Translations under genes and position numbers: made by a program
Assembly (NCBI GenBank): GCA_964398055.1
Contig: CAYNLK010000067.1
Coordinates: 1-32,325, forward strand
Origin: CAYNLK01 sp964398055
GTDB lineage: Bacteria; Chloroflexota; Anaerolineae; 4572-78; J111
Direction: 5' to 3'
Length of the DNA stretch: 32,325 bases
Shown: one piece after another, positions 15,100-22,986 of the stretch
Layout of the letters: each line of letters begins with the position of its first letter
How positions within the stretch are numbered: position 1 is the first letter of the stretch
Notes under the pieces: generated by a model
Database searches by the model: none
What the model was told of the DNA's origin: nothing
Seen by the model: the letters and a program-made list of their open reading frames with translations, nothing else

Positions 15100-17316
15100 A
15101 TGAAACTAAAATATGCCGTTCTGCTGAGCCTGATTGTGCTCTTCCTGATCTCAGCCTGTGAGGTCCCTCGGCCGGGTGGTGAGACAGAGGACATTTCTCA
15201 GGTGACGCCTGGCGTTATAACTACGCCGGCGCCGGTACTATCCCCAACGATACCGCCGGATGTTTCTCCCACATCGGTGGCGCCGCCGGCGATTGCCGAC
15301 ATTTCACCTGAAGGCGTTCCGGCAGCAGTGGCGCCCCCGGCCGACGCGGTTGTCCCTGGTACCGTGCTGGTCAAACTAACTCAACAGGCGGCGATTCAAG
15401 CCCGGCAACTGGAACTGCCGGAGGATGAAGTTGTCACCTCGGGTCTGCCCAGCCTGGATCAGAAACTCCGGCAAATCGGCGCGACCGAACTGAAGCCGAT
15501 TACCGCCGATGTGACCGAAGCGACCGGCAGCGAGGTTGAAATTCAGGCTACCGGGGTGGATCGCCTTTTTAGCGTTAGTTTCCCGCCGGAAACCAATCCG
15601 GTCGAAGTGGCCGCGGCCCTGGCCGAAGACCCGGCCGTGGAGTTTGCCGAACCCAATTATATCGCCGGCATTGCCGCCGAACCGAAATTACGCCCAGTTT
15701 TGTTCACCCCGAATGATCCCCACTACCGCTTTCAATGGCACTTAGATCAGATTCAAATGCCGGCCGCCTGGGATAGAAGCAGCGGCGCCAACGTGGCCGT
15801 GGCAATTGTGGATACCGGCATCGCCTTTAATGCCCCTGATCTGGCCGCAGCCAACCGGCTGCCCGGCTACGATTTTCACAATAACGATAACGACCCCACC
15901 GATGACCACGGCCACGGCACTCACGTGGCCGGTACCGTGGCTCAAAATACCAATAATAACCTGGGTGTGGCCGGAGTTGCCTTTAATGCCCGGCTGCTGC
16001 CGGTGAAGGTCCTGGGGGCCAACGGTGAGGGCAGCTACGATAATATCATCAAAGGCATCACCTATGCGGTTGAGCAAGGCGCCCAGGTTATCAATCTGAG
16101 CCTGACCGGTCGCAGCGGTTCTCAGGCCCTGCGCGATGCGGTTGCCTATGCCTACAATCGCGGCGTCATTGTAGTGGCGGCTGCCGGCAATAGCAGCGGC
16201 GCGGTCGAGTATCCGGCCGCGTATGATGAATACGTCATCGGCGTGGGCGCCACTCGCTATGACGGTACTCTGGCTGCTTACAGCAATTTTGGCGCCCAGA
16301 TTGACCTGGTAGCTCCGGGCGGGGATGTTGATGTTGACCAGAATGGCGACGGTTTTGGCGATGGCGTGCTACAAAATACCATCAGTTCCAGCGGCACCGG
16401 CTTTAGTTACCGCTTTTTTGAAGGCACCTCGATGGCCTCACCGCACGTGGCCGGAGTGGTGGCTTTGCTGCGGTCGGTCAAACCTGGCGCCTCACCGGCT
16501 GAAATCGAGGCGATTATGGTCCAAACTGCCCGTAATCTTGGCCCGGCCGATCGTTATGGGGCCGGCCTGGTTCAGGCCGCCGATGCGCTGGTGGCCATTG
16601 CCGGGCCAATTGTCCAGCCTACAACCGCTACCCCCACCGCTACTGCTACCCCTACCCCAACGCCCACCTCGACCGCGCCCGCGCCGGGGCCAACAGCCAC
16701 GCCCACCCCCACCTTCACTCCGACCGCGCCCAGCCCCAGCGCCACGCCAACCTCTACCCCAACGTCTACTCCTACCCCTACATCGACCTTTACACCCACT
16801 TCCATGCCAATACCGCCGGTTACGATCACCCCGGTTCCACCTTTGCCGGGTGAACTCTTGCTTAACGGCGGCTTTGAAACTGACGAAGGTTGGATTTTTG
16901 GCGATACGCCGATCCGCGGCGGCTACGATGCTATTGTGGTCCGCAGCGGCAACCGGTCGGCGCGGCTGGGTACTGTTGTCGGCCCGGTCCGGTTCAGCTA
17001 TAGTTCCGTCTGGCAGCGGGTGACCATCCCGGCCGAAGCCAGCCAGGTCAGGCTGAACGCTTATGTTTACCCGGTTAGCCCAATCCCCAACAGTTGCGAC
17101 GAACAAACCATCGCTGTTTTGAATGATCGCTTCCAGGTTAGCCGGTTTTTATCGAGAGATTTGAGCAACAGCCAGAGTTGGGAGCCGCGCAGCTATGACC
17201 TCTCCGAGTTCCGTGGGCGGACGATCTTTATTTACTTCAGCGTTTTGAATCGAGGTTGCACCGGTCAACCCACGGCGATGTACGTCGACGATGTGTCGCT
17301 AACCTGGTCGCCTTGA
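15100..17316 (+). CDS. Subtilisin-like (S8) serine protease, predicted lipoprotein with Thr/Pro linker and C-terminal beta domain
   Basis: A 738-aa secreted protein. A lipoprotein signal peptide ends in the lipobox LISAC with C20. A Thr/Pro-rich spacer leads to a propeptide-like domain (about 88-200, with PGTVLVKL and AVEFAEPNYI). The S8 domain follows with D238 in IVDTGIAF, H272 in GHGTHVAG and S444 in GTSMASPHVAG. A long Thr/Pro linker (about 508-580) separates a C-terminal jelly-roll-like domain starting LLNGGFETDEGW, which may bind substrate or the cell surface. The propeptide and triad suggest an active, self-processing enzyme. AGGAGA seven bases before the ATG supports the start. Confidence 0.92.
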   Translation: MKLKYAVLLSLIVLFLISACEVPRPGGETEDISQVTPGVITTPAPVLSPTIPPDVSPTSVAPPAIADISPEGVPAAVAPPADAVVPGTVLVKLTQQAAIQARQLELPEDEVVTSGLPSLDQKLRQIGATELKPITADVTEATGSEVEIQATGVDRLFSVSFPPETNPVEVAAALAEDPAVEFAEPNYIAGIAAEPKLRPVLFTPNDPHYRFQWHLDQIQMPAAWDRSSGANVAVAIVDTGIAFNAPDLAAANRLPGYDFHNNDNDPTDDHGHGTHVAGTVAQNTNNNLGVAGVAFNARLLPVKVLGANGEGSYDNIIKGITYAVEQGAQVINLSLTGRSGSQALRDAVAYAYNRGVIVVAAAGNSSGAVEYPAAYDEYVIGVGATRYDGTLAAYSNFGAQIDLVAPGGDVDVDQNGDGFGDGVLQNTISSSGTGFSYRFFEGTSMASPHVAGVVALLRSVKPGASPAEIEAIMVQTARNLGPADRYGAGLVQAADALVAIAGPIVQPTTATPTATATPTPTPTSTAPAPGPTATPTPTFTPTAPSPSATPTSTPTSTPTPTSTFTPTSMPIPPVTITPVPPLPGELLLNGGFETDEGWIFGDTPIRGGYDAIVVRSGNRSARLGTVVGPVRFSYSSVWQRVTIPAEASQVRLNAYVYPVSPIPNSCDEQTIAVLNDRFQVSRFLSRDLSNSQSWEPRSYDLSEFRGRTIFIYFSVLNRGCTGQPTAMYVDDVSLTWSP

Positions 17317-17350
17317 TAATACTCATCCTGATGTGGCGTGATTTATAGTT

Positions 17351-18121
17351 TTGGCCAGCCAACAAGTTGTAGCCCAGTGGTTGCAAGAAGGTATTATTGC
17401 TGCCAAAGCCGGGCAGCGTGAACAGGCCCGATTTCGGTTGCTGGATGTGGTTGAGCAAGATCAAACCAATGAAGCGGCCTGGTTTTGGCTCTACCAAGTT
17501 TTTGACCGGCTTGACGACAAGCGAGTCTGTTTGGAAAATCTGCTCACCATCAATCCGTACAATCATTGGGCCAGAGAAGAACTGCTCAAGTATGGCGCCC
17601 CGGCCTCGGGCCAGCAGGCCAACGCCTGGTCAGGCCAGCTTAGCCATCGACCGGCTCAATCGACTGCCCCACCTGCCGTAGCCAGGCTAAAAAAGCAAGA
17701 GGCGGCCAGTTCTGCTCGCCCGGTTACACTCAAATTAGTGGTTGCCTTCTGGTTTGGCATTTCGTTGGTTTTTCTGATTGGCGGCATCATCGCCATCGGC
17801 GATTGGTTTGTCTCTAGCCTCCGGACTCGCTCTTTTCCATATTATATCACCGGCTTCCAGGTAATTGAGTTGCTGCTGGCTGTCATTTTTGTTATCGCCG
17901 GAATTATGGGTTTTTATATTGCCATGCTGCTTTTTTCCCGCTCAATAGCCGGTTTCTACGGCAGCATCATCCTGGCATTGGCTTTGCTGCTGGTTGGCCC
18001 AACCATCAGCTTGATTGTGACCCCGCCGAGTTATCTAACCTTGATTTGCACCGGCGGTATCTCCGGCATGATTGTGTTGCTGACTCTGGCCAGCCAACCT
18101 GGGTTTGAGGAGACGCCCTAG
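17351..18121 (+). CDS. TPR-like N-terminus plus four-helix membrane protein, function unknown
   Basis: A 256-aa protein. Residues 5-80 are helical with a TPR-like pattern (AAKAGQREQARFRLLDVVEQDQTNEAAW). A linker follows, then four hydrophobic segments at about 128-150, 168-190, 203-223 and 228-246. I do not recognise a named family. The start is uncertain: TTG at 17351 is used because an in-frame TGA lies four codons upstream and no ATG or GTG precedes the TPR-like region. It begins 34 bases after the protease stop and ends 14 bases before the next gene, so the three may be cotranscribed. Confidence 0.7.
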   Translation: MASQQVVAQWLQEGIIAAKAGQREQARFRLLDVVEQDQTNEAAWFWLYQVFDRLDDKRVCLENLLTINPYNHWAREELLKYGAPASGQQANAWSGQLSHRPAQSTAPPAVARLKKQEAASSARPVTLKLVVAFWFGISLVFLIGGIIAIGDWFVSSLRTRSFPYYITGFQVIELLLAVIFVIAGIMGFYIAMLLFSRSIAGFYGSIILALALLLVGPTISLIVTPPSYLTLICTGGISGMIVLLTLASQPGFEETP

Positions 18122-18135
18122 GCTGAACTTGAATC

Positions 18136-20748
18136 ATGGTTCAACCGTTGCTCTGCACTCTCGACGAAATAGAAGGCGCCGATCTGGGGTTGGTCGGCGG
18201 TAAAGCTTTTCGCCTGGCCCTACTCCGGCAACACCGGCTCAACGTTCCGCCGGGGCTGGTGCTGACCACCGCCTTTTTTGAGAGCCAACTGCGTTACTGC
18301 CAGTTGGTCCCTCTCTGGGCCGGTTCGCCCGATGTGGTGGTGACCACGGAGTCGTTAGCCTGGCTGGCCAGCACTTTGAAAACCAGGCCGCTGGCCCCGG
18401 ATCTGTTGAAGGCGTTTAACCAAAAGTTGACGGCTGCCTTTGGCCCGGAGGCGGCTGCTTTTGCTGTCCGCTCCTCGGCCATTGATGAAGACCAGCGAGA
18501 TCACACCTTTGCCGGCGTTCATTTAACCGAGCTTGGCGTACCCCGCAGTGCTCTGCCGATTGCGATCACCCGCTGCTGGGCCTCGGCCTTGAGTGAGCCG
18601 GCCCTCCAATACCGCCAAACCCACGGGATGTCGATCCAAAATATTCGCCTGGCCGTGCTGATTCAGCCGATGCTGAAACCGGTTAGCTCCGGCGTTGCCT
18701 TTACCATCAACCCTCTCAGCGGCGCCCGTGATGAAATGGTGATCGAGGCGACCTGGGGTCTGGGCGAAGCCGTGGTGCGGGGGGCAGTCCAGCCCTACTT
18801 TTATCGATTGGCGGCCCGGCCGCCGGATTACCCCCTGCTGGAGCGGCGGGCCGGCCAGGCGTCACCTCCGGCCGAATCGGTTGAGCCTGAGCCGCTCTCC
18901 AGTTCGACCCTGACCGAGCTGGCCCTCGAACTGGAGCAAATTCAGGCGATGATGGGTGAACCGCAGGATATCGAGTGGGCCTGGCAGTCTGACACCCTGT
19001 ACATTCTGCAAACCCGGCCGGTGGCGTTGCCGTCCCCTGCAACCCCGGTCATCGACCAGGAATGGAGCCGCGGCAGCCATCCCGAGTTTCTACCGGAGCT
19101 GCCTTCGCCGCTGTTTGGGTCGTTGCTGGAACGCACCCGGGGCCGCGCGATCAACTTCTTCAACGAAATTGGCCTGAACATTGACGGGTTCGGTCCATAT
19201 GTCAGGCTGATTTTGGGTCGTCCCTATCTCAACCTGAGCCTGCTCAAACGAGTCATCGCCCAGGTGGGGGTTAATCCGGGCGGCGTCCTCCACACCATCA
19301 GCCACACCGAGCCGGGCGCTCGGGGCAACCGTCTCTCGATCGATTGGGGTACGGTTTGGACCCAGCGCCGGATTTATGGGCTGGTGTTGAGACGAATTTT
19401 GCACGCTGGTAGTGATCTTAAAAAGTATGAGGCGCTGGTCGATGAGATCAGCCACGCCCTGGCCAAACCCAACTTCGACGCGCCGCCAACAACGCTGCTG
19501 AACCAATTTCGCCAGCATGAGCGGGCTTACAGTGAGTTGTTCAAGACCAATTTGGGCATTGCCGCCGGTATTTCGGCCGTTACCGCGGTTGGCAGCAGTT
19601 TGCTGGCCCCACTCACCCAAAATCCGGCCACCTTACTCAGCAGCCTGGCCTTACGAGACGTTCAAATTGGCGACTGGGAGCTAAATCAGAGCCTCCTTCA
19701 GTTGGCCTACCAGGCCCGCCAGGATGAGTTGAGCCGGCGATATCTTAACGATGCGCCCAACGATTTTAAGGATTATCAGACTAACCCGGCCGCGCCGCCT
19801 GAATTACGGGCCGCTTTTGCCGAACTGCTGGCCAAATACGGCGACCAGGCCGTCTATACCGCCGACGTGGGTTATCCGCGCTACGAAGATGATCCCACCC
19901 CTCTCTGGCGCATCATCCGCCAGTATGCCCAGAGCGAGCACCTGGCTGAACTGATGCCGGGCGGCTCGGCCAGGCGAAGCAATCTGACCTGGGCCGACTT
20001 CACCGGTCAGGTCACCGGCTGGCCACGCCTTTTTCCATGGCGGCGCTGGTTAGCATCCCCCCTGATCAACTATTTGCGTCAACTGTTGCTGCGGCGGGAT
20101 GCGTTGAATAAGGCCCGGGCCAAAGCGATGACCGCCTGCCATCGTTGGGATCTAGCCCTGGGTCGAGTCTGGGTGGAGCAGGGTTGGCTGGTTCAGCCAG
20201 ATGACATTTTCTGGCTGACTCTTGAGGAAATCGAGCGGGTTTTGATGGTCGGCCCGGCTGCCGGTATCACCCTGCCGGCCACCATCCAAGCCCGCCAAGA
20301 AACCTACCAGACCTACGCCCAAACGGAAATGCCCTTTTCTTTACTGGAATCTGAAATCCCCTACATCCAATTGGGCGTTGGCCTGTCAACTGAGTCGCCC
20401 TCAGATGTGCTGGTGGGTCTACCGATCAGCCCGGGCCAGGTCCGTGGGACGGTGCTGGTGCTGCACGACCCGGCTGAATTTGAGCCGCGATCCGATGATC
20501 TCATCCTGGTGATGCCTTCGACCGACCCGGCCTGGCTGCCGCTGCTACACCTGGCCGCGGGTCTGGTGGTGGAGAAAGGGGGGCTGCTATCGCACGGTTC
20601 GGTCATTGCCCGCGAGTACGGCCTGCCGGCCGTGGCCAATATTCCCCAGGCCACCAGGCGTTTCCGCACCGGCGACCGGGTGCTGGTCGATGGCAGTACC
20701 GGGGTGGTGCAACTCCTGGAGTCCATGGCCACAATCGAGCAGAGTTAG
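18136..20748 (+). CDS. Rifampin phosphotransferase-like enzyme (PPDK ATP-binding domain plus phospho-histidine domain)
   Basis: An 870-aa protein. The N-terminal ATP-grasp domain of PEP synthase type spans about 1-300 (GGKAFRL with K23, FAVRSSAIDED, IEWAWQSDTLYILQTRPV). A middle helical region spans about 300-770. The C-terminal swivelling domain has the phospho-histidine H820 in GGLLSHGSVIARE. The PEP/pyruvate-binding barrel of true PEP synthase or PPDK is absent. The order, length and position of the histidine match rifampin phosphotransferase, whose histidine is near residue 825. The substrate here is not known and may not be rifampin. It converges with panE, sharing four bases at the stops. 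Confidence 0.75.
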   Translation: MVQPLLCTLDEIEGADLGLVGGKAFRLALLRQHRLNVPPGLVLTTAFFESQLRYCQLVPLWAGSPDVVVTTESLAWLASTLKTRPLAPDLLKAFNQKLTAAFGPEAAAFAVRSSAIDEDQRDHTFAGVHLTELGVPRSALPIAITRCWASALSEPALQYRQTHGMSIQNIRLAVLIQPMLKPVSSGVAFTINPLSGARDEMVIEATWGLGEAVVRGAVQPYFYRLAARPPDYPLLERRAGQASPPAESVEPEPLSSSTLTELALELEQIQAMMGEPQDIEWAWQSDTLYILQTRPVALPSPATPVIDQEWSRGSHPEFLPELPSPLFGSLLERTRGRAINFFNEIGLNIDGFGPYVRLILGRPYLNLSLLKRVIAQVGVNPGGVLHTISHTEPGARGNRLSIDWGTVWTQRRIYGLVLRRILHAGSDLKKYEALVDEISHALAKPNFDAPPTTLLNQFRQHERAYSELFKTNLGIAAGISAVTAVGSSLLAPLTQNPATLLSSLALRDVQIGDWELNQSLLQLAYQARQDELSRRYLNDAPNDFKDYQTNPAAPPELRAAFAELLAKYGDQAVYTADVGYPRYEDDPTPLWRIIRQYAQSEHLAELMPGGSARRSNLTWADFTGQVTGWPRLFPWRRWLASPLINYLRQLLLRRDALNKARAKAMTACHRWDLALGRVWVEQGWLVQPDDIFWLTLEEIERVLMVGPAAGITLPATIQARQETYQTYAQTEMPFSLLESEIPYIQLGVGLSTESPSDVLVGLPISPGQVRGTVLVLHDPAEFEPRSDDLILVMPSTDPAWLPLLHLAAGLVVEKGGLLSHGSVIAREYGLPAVANIPQATRRFRTGDRVLVDGSTGVVQLLESMATIEQS

Positions 20749-21686
20749 TACCTCACTAAAAGTCCTTGTTCCTTGAGCTTGATCTGTCGCAACAGAAATT
20801 CATTCACCGGAGTCGGTACGCCCAGCCGCCGGCCGTAGCTGACGACGGCGCCGGAAATAACGTCGATCTCGGTGGGCGCGGCCCGGCTGATATCCTGCCA
20901 CATCGACGAGCGATTACTGGCGGTAGCCCGGGCTACTTCCATCGTCTGGCGGGCGGCGTCGGGATAGGGTAGTTGGATGCCCTGGGCCGCGGCTACCGCC
21001 GCCACCTCCTGAGCGGCCGTTGTCATTAACCGCCGCAGGGTTTCATTGTCATTGAGCCGGCCGTTGGGCAGTTCGAACAGCGCCGTCAGCGGGTTGATCC
21101 CGGCATTGACAGCCAGTTTGCCCCACACCAGGCTATCGGCGTTGTCGACCAGGCTGGTTTCCAGACCGGCCCGGTTGAACAACTCGGCCACCTGGGTCAA
21201 TTGCGGCTCTCGTCCGGGCAACCGGGCCAGGTAGGTTGGTCCGTTACCGGCGTGGCGTACGTGCCCCGGCCCCACCACTGTAGCCCCTTGCGCGGTGATA
21301 CCGAGGGCGGCCCGTTTCGGCCCGACCGCCTCGGCCAGTTTGGCCTGGTTGCCTAAACCGTTTTGGAGGGTGATGGCCAGGCCGTCGGGCCGCAGAATGT
21401 TGGCTGCTTGCCGGGCGGCGCGAGCAGTCTGGTGACTTTTAACCAGGATCAGGGCCACATCCGCAGTGGGCATCTCGTTCAAATTATCGGTAACTTGCAC
21501 CTGTTGGCGAGTCTGGCGGCCGTCGGGATGGGTTATCGTCAATCCCTCCCGCCGCAGGGTTTGGATTTGTTCGGGCCAGTTGCCAAAGAGCGTCACCTTA
21601 GCCAGAGGGCTCAATTTGCTGCCAAATAGAGTCCCCATTGCCCCCACCCCGAAAATCGCTACCGTTAAATCACTTTTTTCACTCAT
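20745..21686 (-). CDS. panE: 2-dehydropantoate 2-reductase (ketopantoate reductase)
   Basis: NADPH-dependent reduction of ketopantoate to pantoate. The Rossmann motif GVGAMGTLFG is at about 14-23. ILVKSHQT and ITLQNGLGN are typical of the family, and WGKLAVNAGINPLTAL holds the catalytic lysine and substrate asparagine. Length of 313 aa is normal. GGGAGGTG precedes the ATG. It lies downstream of panB, the enzyme that makes its substrate, with repeat D between, so the pair is likely a panB-panE unit under the panB leader RNA. Confidence 0.9.
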   Translation of the reverse strand: MSEKSDLTVAIFGVGAMGTLFGSKLSPLAKVTLFGNWPEQIQTLRREGLTITHPDGRQTRQQVQVTDNLNEMPTADVALILVKSHQTARAARQAANILRPDGLAITLQNGLGNQAKLAEAVGPKRAALGITAQGATVVGPGHVRHAGNGPTYLARLPGREPQLTQVAELFNRAGLETSLVDNADSLVWGKLAVNAGINPLTALFELPNGRLNDNETLRRLMTTAAQEVAAVAAAQGIQLPYPDAARQTMEVARATASNRSSMWQDISRAAPTEIDVISGAVVSYGRRLGVPTPVNEFLLRQIKLKEQGLLVRY

Positions 21687-21705
21687 CCGTACACCTCCCA
21701 GGTAA

Positions 21706-21806
21706 ATTGTGAATGGTGGATGGAGAATTGTGAATTGTGAATTGTGAACTGTCTTCCTTTTTCATTTGCTATTTGCTATTCGCTATTCGCTATTCATCGT
21801 TCATCA
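21706..21806. repeat. Heptad-periodic inverted repeat D (ATTGTGA and TTCGCTA units)
   Basis: The left part (21706-21754) is seven 7-base units, four of them exactly ATTGTGA. The right part (21765-21806) is six units: TTTGCTA twice, TTCGCTA twice, TTCATCG, TTCATCA. The two halves are not strong complements of each other, unlike repeats A-C. On the minus strand the right part reads ATGATGA, ACGATGA, ATAGCGA and so encodes the last residues (MNDE) and the TAG stop of panB. Confidence 0.75.
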
Positions 21807-22650
21807 TTTCTTCTTTGATCCGCTGCCATTCCATCTCATCGAGTCCGTAGCTATGTCCTTCGGTTGGAAAGGCCCGTTGTTCAACTTCCTCTCGAAAAGC
21901 TTGCAGCGCAGCCAGCATGGGTTGGCGCAGGTCGGTATACCGCTTGACGAATTTGGGGGTGAAGCGGTCGAACAGCCCCAGCACGTCGTGAAAAACCAGC
22001 ACCTGGCCGTTGCAACCCGGCCCGGCGCCGATACCGATGGTCGGAATGGGCAGTTTGTGGCTGACCAGCTCACCCACCGGCGCCGGTATTGCTTCCAGCA
22101 CAATCGCAAAGCAGCCGGCTTCGGCCAGAGCCTGGGCATCGGCCAGCAGACGTTGAGCTGTGGCAACCGTTTTGGCCTGGACCTTGTAGCCGCCCAGTTT
22201 GGAGATGGATTGCGGCGTTAGGCCCAGGTGCCCCATCACCGGAATACCGGCCTCGACAATGGCCCGCACCGTCTCAACCAGTTCCCGGCCGCCTTCCAGT
22301 TTGACCGCTTCCATCCGGCCTTCTTTCATAAAGCGGCCGGCATTGCGGACGGCCTCGGTTCGATCAATTTGGTAAGACATAAAGGGCATATCACCGACCA
22401 GGAAGGCTCGTTTGGCCCCGCGGGCCACGGCCCGGCAGTGATGCAGCATCTCCTCCATCGTCACCGAAATCGTATCCGGGTAACCCAACACGGTCATCGC
22501 CAGCGAGTCGCCCACCAAAATCAGGTCGATACCGGCCTGGTCGACCAGCATCGCGCCTGGATAGTCATACGCGGTGAGCATCGTTATCGGCTGTCCGGTT
22601 TCTTTTTTCTGTTGCAGGTCCAAAATAGTGATCTTGCCTTGTGACGACAT
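21790..22650 (-). CDS. panB: 3-methyl-2-oxobutanoate hydroxymethyltransferase
   Basis: Transfers a hydroxymethyl group from methylene-tetrahydrofolate to ketoisovalerate to give ketopantoate, the first committed step of pantothenate synthesis. MLTAYDYPGAMLVDQAGID, ILVGDSLAMTVLGY with the metal-binding Asp, and KLEGG are all present. Length of 286 aa is slightly long because the C-terminus continues into the heptad repeat. GGGAGG eight bases before the ATG supports the start. Transcription likely starts at about 22848 and passes through two bulged-A hairpins and a terminator before the gene. Confidence 0.95.
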   Translation of the reverse strand: MSSQGKITILDLQQKKETGQPITMLTAYDYPGAMLVDQAGIDLILVGDSLAMTVLGYPDTISVTMEEMLHHCRAVARGAKRAFLVGDMPFMSYQIDRTEAVRNAGRFMKEGRMEAVKLEGGRELVETVRAIVEAGIPVMGHLGLTPQSISKLGGYKVQAKTVATAQRLLADAQALAEAGCFAIVLEAIPAPVGELVSHKLPIPTIGIGAGPGCNGQVLVFHDVLGLFDRFTPKFVKRYTDLRQPMLAALQAFREEVEQRAFPTEGHSYGLDEMEWQRIKEEMMNDE

Positions 22651-22663
22651 CTAATTTCCTCCC

Positions 22664-22700
22664 AAAAAAATTAAAAGCCTCGCAGCCAGGCCGCGAGGCT
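22664..22700 (-). terminator. Intrinsic terminator/attenuator before panB
   Basis: Minus-strand AGCCTCGC (22700-22693) pairs with GCGAGGCT (22683-22676), an 8-bp GC-rich stem with a nine-base loop, followed by a U-rich run TTTAATTTTTTT. It lies between the panB promoter and the panB ribosome site, so it would stop transcription before the gene unless prevented. A weaker hairpin with arms AAGCAT/ATGCTT (22710-22737) lies just upstream. Confidence 0.8.
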
Positions 22701-22742
22701 CACAGACATAAGCATGAACGTCCTGCTCTTGATGCTTTGAGC

Positions 22743-22774
22743 GCCGTCTCGGCCCACTCACGGGTCCAAGCGAC
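22743..22774 (-). ncRNA. pan-type RNA motif, second hairpin
   Basis: On the minus strand the outer stem GUCG/CGGC is followed by the middle stem CUUGG/CCGAG and the inner stem CCC/GGG with loop GUGAGU. One A is bulged on the 3' side between outer and middle stems, and one A on the 5' side between middle and inner stems. The first hairpin has the same arrangement. A C(UUCG)G hairpin at 22777-22790 separates the two. The published pan motif, as I recall it, is a hairpin with two bulged adenines, often in tandem, found before panB operons including in Chloroflexi. Confidence 0.65.
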
Positions 22775-22814
22775 TGTACACCGAAGTGCATAAGTCCGAT
22801 TGAATTATGGTGTT

Positions 22815-22848
22815 CGGTTCACCGCCAGCCTGAGCCGGTCAGTGACCG
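22815..22848 (-). ncRNA. pan-type RNA motif, first hairpin
   Basis: On the minus strand the outer stem CGG/CCG, middle stem UCACUG/CGGUGA (one G-U pair) and inner stem CCGGC/GCUGG close on loop UCAG. There is one bulged A on the 3' side between outer and middle stems and one on the 5' side between middle and inner stems. Transcription should start at about its first base. With the hairpin at 22743-22774 it forms a tandem pair in the panB leader. Its ligand or partner is unknown. Confidence 0.65.
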
Positions 22849-22854
22849 AGAGAA

Positions 22855-22883
22855 ATTATAGCATGCCGGTGTGGTTCAAACAA
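22855..22883 (-). promoter_or_regulatory. Promoter of the panB leader RNA
   Basis: On the minus strand TTGTTT (22883-22878), a 17-base spacer and TATAAT (22860-22855), with TGC before the -10 making it an extended -10. The start would fall near 22848, giving a leader of about 200 bases before panB. Confidence 0.65.
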
Positions 22884-22926
22884 GTTGACAATTCAACCTG
22901 GTTGCTTCCAGAATTTTAGCCAGGTA

Positions 22927-22986
22927 AGGTGACCGGCACTTGGATGGTAATTCCAAGTCAAGATTAATCGTAAGTGCCGGTCACCT
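22927..22986. repeat. Long perfect inverted repeat at the end of leuA
   Basis: AGGTGACCGGCACTT (22927-22941) and its exact reverse complement (22972-22986) flank 30 bases. The right arm overlaps the leuA stop codon (22985-22987). There is no T-run on either side, so it is not a standard terminator, although it could protect the 3' end of the leuA mRNA. It may also be a small mobile hairpin element. Confidence 0.8.

Noticed and set aside
18136..20748. Phosphoenolpyruvate synthase (ppsA)
   Set aside because: The C-terminal PEP/pyruvate-binding barrel is absent and the phospho-histidine lies near the C-terminus.
22660..22792. A leader peptide in the panB leader (an open frame starting MHFGVQSLG)
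   Set aside because: It has no Shine-Dalgarno, no run of informative codons, and runs straight through the terminator.
22664..22848. T-box riboswitch before panB
   Set aside because: No specifier loop or T-box sequence of the TGGNACCGCG type is present; the bulged-A hairpins fit the pan motif better.
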